Assembly (NCBI GenBank): GCA_050261495.1
Contig: JBLNDI010000088.1
Coordinates: forward strand, 1-29,287
DNA from: JBMNKL01 sp050261495
Lineage (GTDB): Bacteria; Bacillota; Clostridia; Acetivibrionales; DTU013
DNA: 29,287 nucleotides
Reading direction: 5' to 3'
Part shown: piece by piece, positions 16,248-24,288 of the stretch
Layout: each line of letters opens with the position of its first letter
How positions within the stretch are numbered: the first letter of the stretch is position 1
Position numbers and translations under genes: made by a program
Notes under the pieces: generated by a model
What the model was told of the DNA's origin: nothing
Databases searched by the model: none
Seen by the model: only the letters and a program-made list of their open reading frames with translations

Positions 16248-17183
16248 TTAGAGAAAATTACCGTTGTAGTCTATCCGCATTACGATATTCTGGGGGTGGT
16301 CGCCGAATTTTTCCCCAAATATGTTAATCCCACCGACATTCTTCGCATCATCTTTTATGCCTATTCTAACGCTTATATAATCGCCTTTTTCAAGCGCCAG
16401 GCTGCTCAATTTCACGTCGGATATTTTCATTTCATCAATATAGGATCCGCTTTCAACTACCCTCCATGTTTTCAGAAGGCCATATTGCGTACTGCCGTCC
16501 GGCCACCACAGGGGATTCAGCTTTCCTCTCCTTCCCCCGAAGTCCCCGGGGCTGGTCCACGTTCCCACTTCAACGCCATTTATCCACATAGTGATGTCAG
16601 ACGGCCAATTATTCCTGTAATTTGGAGCTTCAGAACACAATTCAAGTGATATTTCAAGCAATGTAGCTTTTCCATGTTGCAAAACACTGTTTGGAAACCT
16701 GTACTCTATGTATCCTTTATAAAACCAGATTAACTGTGCCGAAGTTCTTTCAGGGTTATAAAATCCCTTCGGATTGTCTTCAACATCTATGTAACCTTTT
16801 TCGCTTGTTATACCGCACGTGGGAAATATCTTGCAATCAACATAATTGCCAATGGGCATATTAGTATAAAAAGTATTTATGTTGCCCGTGTTATATTGTG
16901 AAGTCAGTTCGATATCAATTTTATCCACTCTCCTGCTGCAAAGCTTCATTGAACCTCTGACGCCCGGCTGCAGTTCCGTCAGTATAAGACCTGCATCCTC
17001 AAGCACCTTTACATTCACTGCCGCTGTAGATGCAGGTATATTAAGCCTTTCAGCAATTTCATTCACGTTTAAGCTTCCTGAATTAAGGAGCTTAAGGATA
17101 TCAATCCTTACCTCCGATGCCAGAGCCTTCGTTATATTATAAAATTCATCTTTCTTATCAATGCATAACACCAGTTGCTTCAT
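16248..17183 (-). CDS. ArsR-type winged-helix regulator with large C-terminal putative sensor domain
   Basis: A 311-residue regulator. Residues about 12-90 form an ArsR-like winged helix (ITKALASEVRIDILKLLNSG, then NEIAERLNIPASTAAVNVKV as the recognition helix region). The remaining 220 residues are not a standard metal-sensing ArsR tail but a beta-rich segment with aromatic patches (NPLWWPDGSTQYG, MWINGVEVGTWTSPGDFGG), resembling carbohydrate-associated jelly-roll folds. No ArsR metal-site cysteine motif is evident. It likely senses a sugar and controls the adjacent binding protein, permease, GH43 and GH2 genes. A near-consensus promoter lies at 17269-17297. I do not recognise a characterised member of the family. 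Confidence 0.8.
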   Translation of the reverse strand: MKQLVLCIDKKDEFYNITKALASEVRIDILKLLNSGSLNVNEIAERLNIPASTAAVNVKVLEDAGLILTELQPGVRGSMKLCSRRVDKIDIELTSQYNTGNINTFYTNMPIGNYVDCKIFPTCGITSEKGYIDVEDNPKGFYNPERTSAQLIWFYKGYIEYRFPNSVLQHGKATLLEISLELCSEAPNYRNNWPSDITMWINGVEVGTWTSPGDFGGRRGKLNPLWWPDGSTQYGLLKTWRVVESGSYIDEMKISDVKLSSLALEKGDYISVRIGIKDDAKNVGGINIFGEKFGDHPQNIVMRIDYNGNFL

Positions 17184-17268
17184 CGCCGATACTTTCCCAC
17201 CTGTTCACTGCTTGCATAAACAATCATAAATTTTAAATACTCTTTTTGATATATTTCATCTTTTTTAT

Positions 17269-17297
17269 AATATAACATATTTTCTGATTTAATGCAA
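17269..17297 (-). promoter_or_regulatory. Sigma-A promoter of the ArsR-type regulator
   Basis: On the minus strand TTGCAT (17292-17297), a 17-base spacer and TATATT (17269-17274) give a good promoter, with a leader of roughly 80 bases to the ATG at 17183. Confidence 0.6.
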
Positions 17298-17305
17298 CAA
17301 CTTTG

Positions 17306-17338
17306 TGCTTTTATTATGCTTTTATTATGTTTTTATTT
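17306..17338. repeat. Three tandem 11-bp AT-rich repeats
   Basis: TGCTTTTATTA occurs twice in tandem (17306-17316 and 17317-17327), followed by a diverged third copy TGTTTTTATTT. They lie just upstream of the regulator promoter. They could be protein-binding sites or simple slippage products. Confidence 0.6.
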
Positions 17339-17423
17339 TGTCTATGCCGCAACAATGCCACCCATAGATATTCCAGCGAAAATGCCGCTGGCGCAAAACG
17401 GGGTTTATGCCGTGAAAGAGTTG

Positions 17424-18734
17424 CTACAAGGACGGGCGGACACGGTGCAAATCCCCTTTTGCGTCGTTTCCGGGAACGGATTCCGTCATCTTGCCCGTTC
17501 CGCCGCAGTACGGACAATCCATGCTCAACACGGTAGTCAGTTCCTCCCTCACTTTTTTCCGGGTCATTTCGATCAACCCGAGCCCTGTCATTCCGACAAC
17601 GGTAGTCTTTACCCTATCCCTTTTAAGAGCGTTTTTCAGCGCGTCCAGCACCATCTGCTGGTGTTGGTGTTCATGCATGTCAATAAAGTCAATGATTATT
17701 ATCCCGCCGATATCTCTCAGCCGCAGTTGTTTTGCTATTTCTCCCGCGGCTTCCAGGTTTGTCCTCAATACCGTGTCCTCCAGGCTTCGGCTGCCGACAT
17801 ACTTGCCCGTATTGACATCAATTACCGTGAGCGCCTCCGTCTTGTCGATTACAAGGTATCCCCCGGATTTCAGCCAGACCTTCCGTGAAAGGGCGCGTGC
17901 GATCTTGGTTTCCAACTGGTAATATTCGAACAGGTTATAGTTTTTGCTGAAATATTCCACCCTGTATCTCAATATGGGCGAAATCATATCGACAAGCTCC
18001 AGCACCTTGTTGTATTGGCGCCTGTCATTAATAATAAATTTGCTGACATCCTTGGTAAACATATCCCTTACCACGCGGTAAACAAGGTTCGGATCCTTGT
18101 GAATGCAGCGCGGCACCCTGCCGCTTCGCTCCTTCCTTTTGATGCTTTCCCAGAGATTCAGCAAAAAGTGCAGGTCGCTGATAAAGTCTTCTTCATTCAT
18201 GCCCTCGGAAGCGGTTCTCACGATAAGCCCCATACCCTTAGGCTTTAAGTTTTCAGCGATTTTTTTCAGCTTTGATCTTTCATATTCGTTTTCTATTCTC
18301 CTGGAAACTCCGGTATAATCCGCGTCCGGCAGCAAGACAAGATGCCTGCCCGGCAGCGTTATATTTGTGGTCACCCGGGGCCCCTTCGACCCGATCGGTT
18401 CCTTGATGACCTGCACGGTAATCTCCTGGCCCGGCCGGAGCAAATCGGAAATATTGCATCCCTTTACGTACTGAACGGAATCTTCTTCGTCTTCCGTGTA
18501 TTCCTTTTTCGCAATTACATCACCGGCATACAGAAACGCGTTTTTCTCATAACCGATATCCACGAAGGCAGCCTGCATGCCGGGTAAAACACTGGTAACC
18601 CTGCCCCTGTATATATTGCCCGCCATCCTTTCCGAATCGGACCGTTCAATGTATAATTCCGCCAACTCGCCGTCTTCCAGGAGCGCTACCCTGCTTACGC
18701 CCATACCGATATCAACAATTAATTCATTACTCAA
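17424..18734 (-). CDS. rng: Ribonuclease G/E family endoribonuclease
   Basis: A 436-residue RNase E/G catalytic protein that cuts single-stranded RNA in rRNA processing and mRNA decay. An S1 domain (NIYRGRVTSVLPGMQAAFVD, about 40-100) precedes the DNase-I-like domain with metal ligands Asp306 (VIDVNTGK) and Asp349 (IIDFIDM) and the Zn-link CPYCGGTG at about 407. The protein ends some 25 residues after the Zn-link, so it lacks the small oligomerisation domain of E. coli RNase G, and its tail is rich in charged residues. The start is TTG at 18734 with GGGGTG ahead, 15 bases after the radical-SAM gene, so they form an operon. In many Clostridia rplU-rpmA follow; here a sugar cluster follows instead. 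A small hairpin without U-tract is at 17373-17391. Confidence 0.92.
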   Translation of the reverse strand: MSNELIVDIGMGVSRVALLEDGELAELYIERSDSERMAGNIYRGRVTSVLPGMQAAFVDIGYEKNAFLYAGDVIAKKEYTEDEEDSVQYVKGCNISDLLRPGQEITVQVIKEPIGSKGPRVTTNITLPGRHLVLLPDADYTGVSRRIENEYERSKLKKIAENLKPKGMGLIVRTASEGMNEEDFISDLHFLLNLWESIKRKERSGRVPRCIHKDPNLVYRVVRDMFTKDVSKFIINDRRQYNKVLELVDMISPILRYRVEYFSKNYNLFEYYQLETKIARALSRKVWLKSGGYLVIDKTEALTVIDVNTGKYVGSRSLEDTVLRTNLEAAGEIAKQLRLRDIGGIIIIDFIDMHEHQHQQMVLDALKNALKRDRVKTTVVGMTGLGLIEMTRKKVREELTTVLSMDCPYCGGTGKMTESVPGNDAKGDLHRVRPSL

Positions 18735-18749
18735 ACCAACACCCCAAAT

Positions 18750-21602
18750 CTATTTATACGAGAGAACCGACTCGTCCAGCGGATCAACCAGTTTCCCGTT
18801 TATTTCTGAATAAAGGTTTTCCCTGCATATCCTGCATGAATCCACCGCAATGCCGCCATATTCCTTCAATGCGCTTATAAACAGCTCCGGGCGGAGATTG
18901 GCCTTGCTCCCGGCTTTAAATTTCGCGCGGATTTCAAATGCGGCTTTATACTCCTCATAACCCGGAGGTATGCCTGGTATCGCCGCCAGCTCCGCATCCA
19001 GGATCATGGGACGTATCTCGACCTCGCCGGCAACGGTTTCGCCGCGCTTGTTCCTGCTTTCTTTAAGCACCCTTACGCTATCCGTTCTCAACAGCGTTTT
19101 AAGCCTTTCTGAAGCATCTTCCGGCGTCATTGGCTCTTTGAGAAAAATCTCCAGCGTGTACTCAGCGGCGCTTATGGATGACATTATGTTAACCTTTGAT
19201 TCTTTCAACCCGGCTTTCACAACCCTGATCGCCTCAGGCAGGGTTTCATTAAGCTTTTTCATAAAAAACTCCGGCTCTGTCTCCCGCTCCAGTTCAAAGT
19301 CGGCATACTCGCCCCGGCTTGCCACCCCGACTGCCAGCGGCAGCCCGAACACGATGCCGGGATGCGGGTTAAAACCTTGGGAATAGGCGACCGGGAGGTT
19401 TGAGCGCCTGACGGCGCGTTCAAACACCCTCATCAGGTCAAGATGGGATATGAATTTTACTTCTTCCCCTCTTGTGAACCTTATCCGCATGAACGCTTTC
19501 TTATCCGTATGCTTGCCGCCCATATGCCTGCCGCCCAAATGCCTATCGTCCGAAGCGCTATTTTTATGCACGCCTTTGCCTTGCGCGTTTTTCTCATTAC
19601 CTGTCCGCTCGTCTCCTCTCTCCGCGCTGCCGGGGTTCGCGTTGACGGAGTCCGTGCTGACAGATTTCGCGTTGACGGAGCCCGCGCTACCTGAGTCAGC
19701 GCTGCCGGAGTCCGCACCGCCAAAGTCCGCGCTGCCTGAGCCCGTGCTGCCGGAGCCTTTGGCGTCGACACATATGCCGCACCCGAATGAGGCCGACCCG
19801 CAGCCGGTGCACGACGCCGCGCAGCAAGGCGTCACTTCGCCCTTTTGTGCCCTTTGGGCCTCTCTGAGCAGGAATTTTTTCGATACACCCACGTCAATAT
19901 GGTCCCATGGAAAAACTTCATCGGCATTTCTTTTCCTGTTCGCATAAAAAGCCGGATCTATGCCGCATTCTTCAAAAGCCTTCATCCACATGTCGTATTT
20001 AAAATGCTCGCCCCAACTGTCAAACTTGCAGCCAAGCTCCCACGCTCTTAAGAGAACCTTTCCCGTCCTCCTGTCGCCCCTGGCAAAAACAGCTTCCAGC
20101 AGGCTCAATTCCGGGTCGTGCCATGTATATCGCAAGTGCCTGCTCTTAATCCTATCCTGCAGAAAACGCTGCTTTGCCCTCAATTCGTCGACGCTGTCCT
20201 GCGCTTCCCACTGGAAAGGCGTAAAAGGCTTGGGTACAAACGACGATGTGCTGATAGTCACTTCAAGCCCTTTTCTCCTCTGCGCCGGCGGAGTCCTGAA
20301 ATATTCCTCCACAACCTTTTTGCCCAGCTCGGCTATCCCTTCCACATCTTCCATGGTTTCATGCGGAAGGCCTATCATAAAATAAAGCTTCACGCCGCTC
20401 CATCCGCCCCTGAAAGCCAGCCCGGCCGAATTGAGCAGGTCATCTTCCGCAACTCCCTTGTTTATTATATCCCTGAGCTTTTGCGTACCCGCTTCGGGCG
20501 CAAAAGTCAGGCCGCTTTTCCGGACCTTCTGCACCTTCTCCATCAAGTCCAGTGAGAACGAGTCGATGCGAAGCGACGGAAGGGCAAGGTTTACCTTTTT
20601 CGGCTCCATTTCAGTTATCAGCCCTGAAGTCAGTTCGGACAATCCAGGGTAATCGCTGGTACTTAGCGAAGTCAGCGAAATTTCCTCGTATCCCGTGCTG
20701 TCCTGCAGCCTGCGGGCCAATTCCAGGAGCTTCGCAGGGGTGCGTTCACGGACCGGCCTGTATACAAACCCGGCCTGGCAGAAACGACATCCTCTCGTGC
20801 ATCCGCGGAACAACTCCAACATTATCCTGTCATGCACGACCGACAGGTACGGAACAATAATTTTTTCAGGAAAATACGCACGGTCGGGGTCCTTGATTAT
20901 CCGCTTCCTTATCCTTGACGGGCATTGCGGTTTCAGCGGCTCCACGGCTTTTATCCTGCCGTCGGCGCAATAGGACACATTGTAAAAGCCCGGTACATAT
21001 ATCCCTTCCACACCAATTATTCTATTCAAAAACTCTTCCCGCGGTACACGTTCCTTTTTACATTGCCTGTAAATGTCCAAAACCTCGTTGATGACTTCTT
21101 CCGCTTCCCCCAGTACAAAGAAGTCAATAAAGTCGGCAAGAGGCTCGGGATTATACGCGCACGGGCCGCCTGCACATATCAGCGGATGCCGCTTGCTCCT
21201 TTCCGCTCGGAGCAGCGGAATGCCCGAGAGATCCAGCATATTGAGAATGTTTGTATAACTCATCTCGTATTGCAAGGTAAAACCCACAAAATCAAAATTC
21301 CCGACAGGATCGCGCGATTCCAGCGCAAACAGCGGTATGCCTTTCCGGCGCATTACCGACTCCATGTCCGGCCATGGAGCAAATACTCTTTCACAATATG
21401 TATCATTCCGTTCATTCAGCAAGCCATACAAAATGCGTGTTCCGAGGTGCGACATTCCGACCTCGTATACATCGGGAAAGCAGAACGCAAACCGTATGTC
21501 GACATCCGCGGGATTCTTCCTTATAATGTTCAGTTCTCCCCCAGTGTACCTTGCAGGCTTTTCAACATTTTGAAGTATATCGTCTCTTATCGTAACAGGC
21601 AC
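18750..21602 (-). CDS. Fused radical-SAM protein (TIGR03960 type) and DUF2344 radical-SAM-linked protein (TIGR03936 type)
   Basis: A 950-residue fusion. The N-terminal 600 residues are a B12-binding-like plus radical-SAM unit with CTRGCRFC (about residues 264-271) holding the 4Fe-4S cluster. A Cys-rich stretch (CCAASCTGCGSASFGCGIC) near residue 595-615 probably holds another metal. The last 250 residues are the DUF2344 domain (MRIRFTRGEEVKFISHLDLM onward). A linker of about 100 residues built from pentapeptide repeats joins them. The two modules are often separate neighbouring genes just ahead of rng (family knowledge). Function is unknown; the rng neighbourhood suggests RNA or ribosome modification. 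GTG at 21602 has GAGAGG ahead, and a candidate promoter lies at 21658-21686. Confidence 0.9.
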   Translation of the reverse strand: MPVTIRDDILQNVEKPARYTGGELNIIRKNPADVDIRFAFCFPDVYEVGMSHLGTRILYGLLNERNDTYCERVFAPWPDMESVMRRKGIPLFALESRDPVGNFDFVGFTLQYEMSYTNILNMLDLSGIPLLRAERSKRHPLICAGGPCAYNPEPLADFIDFFVLGEAEEVINEVLDIYRQCKKERVPREEFLNRIIGVEGIYVPGFYNVSYCADGRIKAVEPLKPQCPSRIRKRIIKDPDRAYFPEKIIVPYLSVVHDRIMLELFRGCTRGCRFCQAGFVYRPVRERTPAKLLELARRLQDSTGYEEISLTSLSTSDYPGLSELTSGLITEMEPKKVNLALPSLRIDSFSLDLMEKVQKVRKSGLTFAPEAGTQKLRDIINKGVAEDDLLNSAGLAFRGGWSGVKLYFMIGLPHETMEDVEGIAELGKKVVEEYFRTPPAQRRKGLEVTISTSSFVPKPFTPFQWEAQDSVDELRAKQRFLQDRIKSRHLRYTWHDPELSLLEAVFARGDRRTGKVLLRAWELGCKFDSWGEHFKYDMWMKAFEECGIDPAFYANRKRNADEVFPWDHIDVGVSKKFLLREAQRAQKGEVTPCCAASCTGCGSASFGCGICVDAKGSGSTGSGSADFGGADSGSADSGSAGSVNAKSVSTDSVNANPGSAERGDERTGNEKNAQGKGVHKNSASDDRHLGGRHMGGKHTDKKAFMRIRFTRGEEVKFISHLDLMRVFERAVRRSNLPVAYSQGFNPHPGIVFGLPLAVGVASRGEYADFELERETEPEFFMKKLNETLPEAIRVVKAGLKESKVNIMSSISAAEYTLEIFLKEPMTPEDASERLKTLLRTDSVRVLKESRNKRGETVAGEVEIRPMILDAELAAIPGIPPGYEEYKAAFEIRAKFKAGSKANLRPELFISALKEYGGIAVDSCRICRENLYSEINGKLVDPLDESVLSYK
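19623..19757 (-). repeat. Nine tandem 15-bp repeats coding for a pentapeptide linker
   Basis: Nine in-frame 15-bp units encode GSGST, GSGSA, DFGGA, DSGSA, DSGSA, GSVNA, KSVST, DSVNA and NPGSA. The DNA units share a GAC-TCC-GGC-AGC-GCG-like consensus and are GC-rich compared with the surroundings. The array forms a flexible linker between the radical-SAM and DUF2344 modules and could change length by replication slippage without breaking the frame. Confidence 0.9.
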
Positions 21603-21657
21603 TTAATCCTCTCCCATATATATTTGCCAATATTCGCAGCACGCAGTCATTCTCTCA

Positions 21658-21686
21658 ATAATATACCCCAATTCAATATCGGGCAA
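21658..21686 (-). promoter_or_regulatory. Candidate promoter of the radical-SAM/rng operon
   Basis: On the minus strand TTGCCC (21681-21686), a 17-base spacer and TATTAT (21658-21663) precede the GTG at 21602 by about 55 bases. The boxes each deviate from consensus, so this is moderate evidence. Confidence 0.4.
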
Positions 21687-21724
21687 TCCTTATTGCTGCC
21701 ATGCGCGCCGGCATCATGCGCCAA

Positions 21725-23026
21725 CTATCCGGTCAGCTTGTTTCCCACGCCCGGCTCCCGCCTTGCCTGTCTTTTCTCACCAACCCACTTGAGCAGATAC
21801 AGCCCCGTCGCGGCGAACCTCAGGATACCCGAGAGTCCCAACATAAAGTAAACATTTGTGAGCTCATATATCCGGATTCCGACCAGAGGGGCCACAAACC
21901 CGGTTATGCTGGTGATGGTGTTGAAAATCGAGATGTACACAGTCTTTTTGTCTTGCGGAAGAATTTCAAGCAGATTCAAAAACAGCGAAAGGGTGAATCC
22001 TGCCAGGAAAATACCGGAAACAACATTAACAAGAAGAATCATCTCGTAGCTTATCAAGGTCGTAAATGCCAGCGGAGTCGCAGCCATGCCCGCGGTTCCA
22101 ATGACGATCGCTATGCTGCTTCCCTTTTTCTCCACGAACTTGCTCCAAAACGAAAAAGACAAAAATTGCGACAAACCTGCCAGGAAGTTGATCATGCTCA
22201 ATTGAAACTCGTTTAGGCGGGCATAGTCGGTATTATAAATAAACATAACAGGCCATGCCATTTGCCAGAAAAAGTGGAATGCAAAGCCGCAAATGCAAAA
22301 TATGATAAATGGCTTGTTCGAAAGTATCCCGGCAAAATTACCTTTGCTTATTATATGCAACGGCTTCAACGCGCCCGCCGCCTGGGCCGTTCCGCCTGCA
22401 CCAGCGCTATTCGGCGCATGCCTGGCTTTTACTTTTGAAAAGAGGAATATTTGCAACAGCGTAAGCGCAAAGCAAATCACGTAAAAGCCCCGGTAAAAAG
22501 AAATCCTGTGGGCGTCGGACCTGGGGATATTCGTTAATGCAAGCCCCGCGGCCAAAACGGTGATAAGGCCGAACAGCGTGCTGTATTTGCTTCTCAGCGT
22601 GAAAATCCTGTTTGCGAAAGAACCCTTGAAATTTTCCGCAAAAAAGGACTGCCAGGTGGCTACGTACAAGGAAAACGGGCAATTCATCAAACCGATAAGC
22701 ACAACAAATAACATTACTTTTTGGCTGCCGGGAATCGCCGGCACGAATGAAACGGCGGCAAAAAAAAGGCTGATTGCGCCCAAAAGCACAAGTATTGTCT
22801 GCTTTTTACGGTTAATCCGCTCTATCAGGATGCCGAACGGTATCAGAGTAAAAGCCGCGGCAAGCGGAGGCAACGCATTCAGCAAGGCCGTGTGTACGTT
22901 TTCTCCGCCCATCCTTTTTGAGAACATCTGGATAAACGGGTTGTACAGATTAAATATCGTTGCTTGGACAATGCCCTCCATGATAAGGAACATTGCCCCT
23001 AAGCCTCTATTTCTAAAAAATCTCAT
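21725..23026 (-). CDS. MFS transporter
   Basis: A 433-residue membrane protein with about 12 hydrophobic helices in two six-helix bundles. The cytoplasmic loop between helices 2 and 3 carries a diverged major-facilitator motif (FGILIERINRKKQTI) and a long central loop (about 195-225) divides the halves. MFS proteins move small molecules by proton symport or antiport; the substrate is not evident. The ribosome binding site is weak (AGCGAAAG before ATG). It lies 146 bases downstream of the ribokinase gene on the same strand, with its own candidate promoter and an AT-only inverted repeat (23059-23082) in the leader. A sugar or nucleoside substrate linked to the kinase is possible but not shown. 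Confidence 0.88.
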   Translation of the reverse strand: MRFFRNRGLGAMFLIMEGIVQATIFNLYNPFIQMFSKRMGGENVHTALLNALPPLAAAFTLIPFGILIERINRKKQTILVLLGAISLFFAAVSFVPAIPGSQKVMLFVVLIGLMNCPFSLYVATWQSFFAENFKGSFANRIFTLRSKYSTLFGLITVLAAGLALTNIPRSDAHRISFYRGFYVICFALTLLQIFLFSKVKARHAPNSAGAGGTAQAAGALKPLHIISKGNFAGILSNKPFIIFCICGFAFHFFWQMAWPVMFIYNTDYARLNEFQLSMINFLAGLSQFLSFSFWSKFVEKKGSSIAIVIGTAGMAATPLAFTTLISYEMILLVNVVSGIFLAGFTLSLFLNLLEILPQDKKTVYISIFNTITSITGFVAPLVGIRIYELTNVYFMLGLSGILRFAATGLYLLKWVGEKRQARREPGVGNKLTG

Positions 23027-23097
23027 CTTTCGCTGTCATCCCGGCAAAATATTGTAAAATAAAAATAATACATTATTTTTATATTGTATCATTTTTT

Positions 23098-23127
23098 ATT
23101 GTACCATAATAGCAAACAATTTGTTAA
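23098..23127 (-). promoter_or_regulatory. Candidate promoter of the MFS transporter
   Basis: On the minus strand TTAACA (23122-23127), an 18-base spacer and TACAAT (23098-23103) lie about 70 bases before the ATG at 23026. A perfect AT-only inverted repeat (arms 23059-23069 and 23072-23082) falls between it and the gene. Confidence 0.4.
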
Positions 23128-23172
23128 TTTTTCAGAATAGCCGGGATAAGTAAATTATTCAAGCCTGATCCC

Positions 23173-24087
23173 CTAAACTCCCCTTAAAAACTCTTCGACC
23201 TCCTGTATATACGGAAGGGATGTCTGCGCTCCCTTTTTCATAACCGTAAGGGTTCCTACAATATTGGCAAAATCAACCGCCTCATCAATTGATTTCCCGT
23301 TAGTCAACGCAACTGCCAATGCCCCGGTAAATGAATCGCCTGCGGCTGTTGTGTCAACAACCCTGACTTCAGGCACGGGCTTGTACAAAACCCGGTCACC
23401 GCTGTTATATACAACTCCCCTGCCGCCTAAAGTTACAACAACCTGGCCAATTCCTTTTCCTCTTAAATATTTTACCGCTTCTTCGGCATCTTTAATTGAC
23501 TCTAATGCCATACCGGCAATATATTCGCACTCGCTTTCATTAGGCGTAATGATATCCACTTTTGCAAGAAAGTCATCGGACATATTCCTTGCCGGCGCGG
23601 GATTCAGCAAAACCTTCACACCGTATTTATTTGCAATATCAACGGCTTGCTCGATAGCTTCCTGCGGTATTTCCATCTGCAGGAGAAGCATATCGCTTTC
23701 CTTGATAACATTTTCAACCTCCATAATGTCCTTCGCCTTGATTGTAAAATTCGCTCCCGAATCCAGGATTATAAAGTTGTTGCCGTCCTTGATCACGATT
23801 ACTGCAATACCTGTGGGCGTATTGCGCATGGTTTTTACATGCCGGACATCGACACCGTTTGCTTGCAAATTCTGCTTTAGTGAATTTCCAAATGCATCAT
23901 CCCCTACGTGCCCGACCATTGTTACATCTCCGCCGAGCCTTGCCGCTGCGACCGCCTGGTTTGCCCCTTTCCCGCCGGGTATTGTCATGAATCCGCTTCC
24001 TATGATGGTTTCTCCCATCGCCGGCAGCCTTGGCGTATGTATTGCTATGTCCATATTCAGGCTTCCAATCACACAAATCTTACCCAT
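23173..24087 (-). CDS. rbsK: Ribokinase (PfkB family carbohydrate kinase)
   Basis: A 304-residue PfkB-family kinase of normal ribokinase length. The N-terminal signature NMDI and GGKGANQAVAAARLGG, the central NPAPAR motif and the C-terminal DTTAAGDSFTGALAVAL with the catalytic Asp in AAGDSF are all present. It phosphorylates D-ribose, or a related sugar, at O5 using ATP in the cytoplasm. GGAGG lies 9 bases before the ATG. A consensus promoter sits at 24236-24264. It is not beside the ribose-type importer of region 1, but could serve it. Other PfkB sugars cannot be excluded. Confidence 0.9.
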   Translation of the reverse strand: MGKICVIGSLNMDIAIHTPRLPAMGETIIGSGFMTIPGGKGANQAVAAARLGGDVTMVGHVGDDAFGNSLKQNLQANGVDVRHVKTMRNTPTGIAVIVIKDGNNFIILDSGANFTIKAKDIMEVENVIKESDMLLLQMEIPQEAIEQAVDIANKYGVKVLLNPAPARNMSDDFLAKVDIITPNESECEYIAGMALESIKDAEEAVKYLRGKGIGQVVVTLGGRGVVYNSGDRVLYKPVPEVRVVDTTAAGDSFTGALAVALTNGKSIDEAVDFANIVGTLTVMKKGAQTSLPYIQEVEEFLRGV

Positions 24088-24235
24088 GCCTGCACCTCCA
24101 TAAATGGTTTCTTGAATCCTGAAAGATTGTCAAGCTTCCAGTAACTGTTGTAATTTCCCAAATCAAACGGCCCCTTTTCCGTTGCGCATGGATAGACGGC
24201 TATGGGCGGCTTTGACCTTAACAAGCATAGAGTTG

Positions 24236-24264
24236 ATTTTATCATTAGCATTGTCGTATGTCAA
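24236..24264 (-). promoter_or_regulatory. Sigma-A promoter of the ribokinase gene
   Basis: On the minus strand TTGACA (24259-24264), a 17-base spacer and TAAAAT (24236-24241) form a strong promoter. The leader to the ATG at 24087 would be about 140 bases, with only a small AACGG-CCGTT hairpin; I see no known riboswitch in it. Confidence 0.65.
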
Positions 24265-24288
24265 TGAGAGGAAGCTTATCAAGCATGC

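Noticed and set aside
16248..17183. Arsenic-responsive ArsR regulator for acr3
   Set aside because: It lies about 10 kb away from acr3, next to sugar genes, lacks a visible metal-binding cysteine motif and has a large extra domain.
19623..19757. CRISPR-like repeat array
   Set aside because: The 15-bp units are contiguous, in frame and without spacers, and encode a pentapeptide linker.
20925..21851. Plus-strand open frame of 308 codons
   Set aside because: It is antisense to the start of the radical-SAM gene, whose motifs are unambiguous. Its translation shows no recognisable family and no ribosome binding site.
23059..23082. Intrinsic terminator between ribokinase and MFS genes
   Set aside because: The inverted repeat is entirely A/T with a 2-base centre, too weak for a normal terminator stem, and it lies after the likely MFS promoter.
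24069..24251. Minus-strand 60-codon frame ahead of ribokinase
   Set aside because: It overlaps the ribokinase start in another frame, contains the promoter-proximal leader, and has no recognisable motif or good ribosome binding site.
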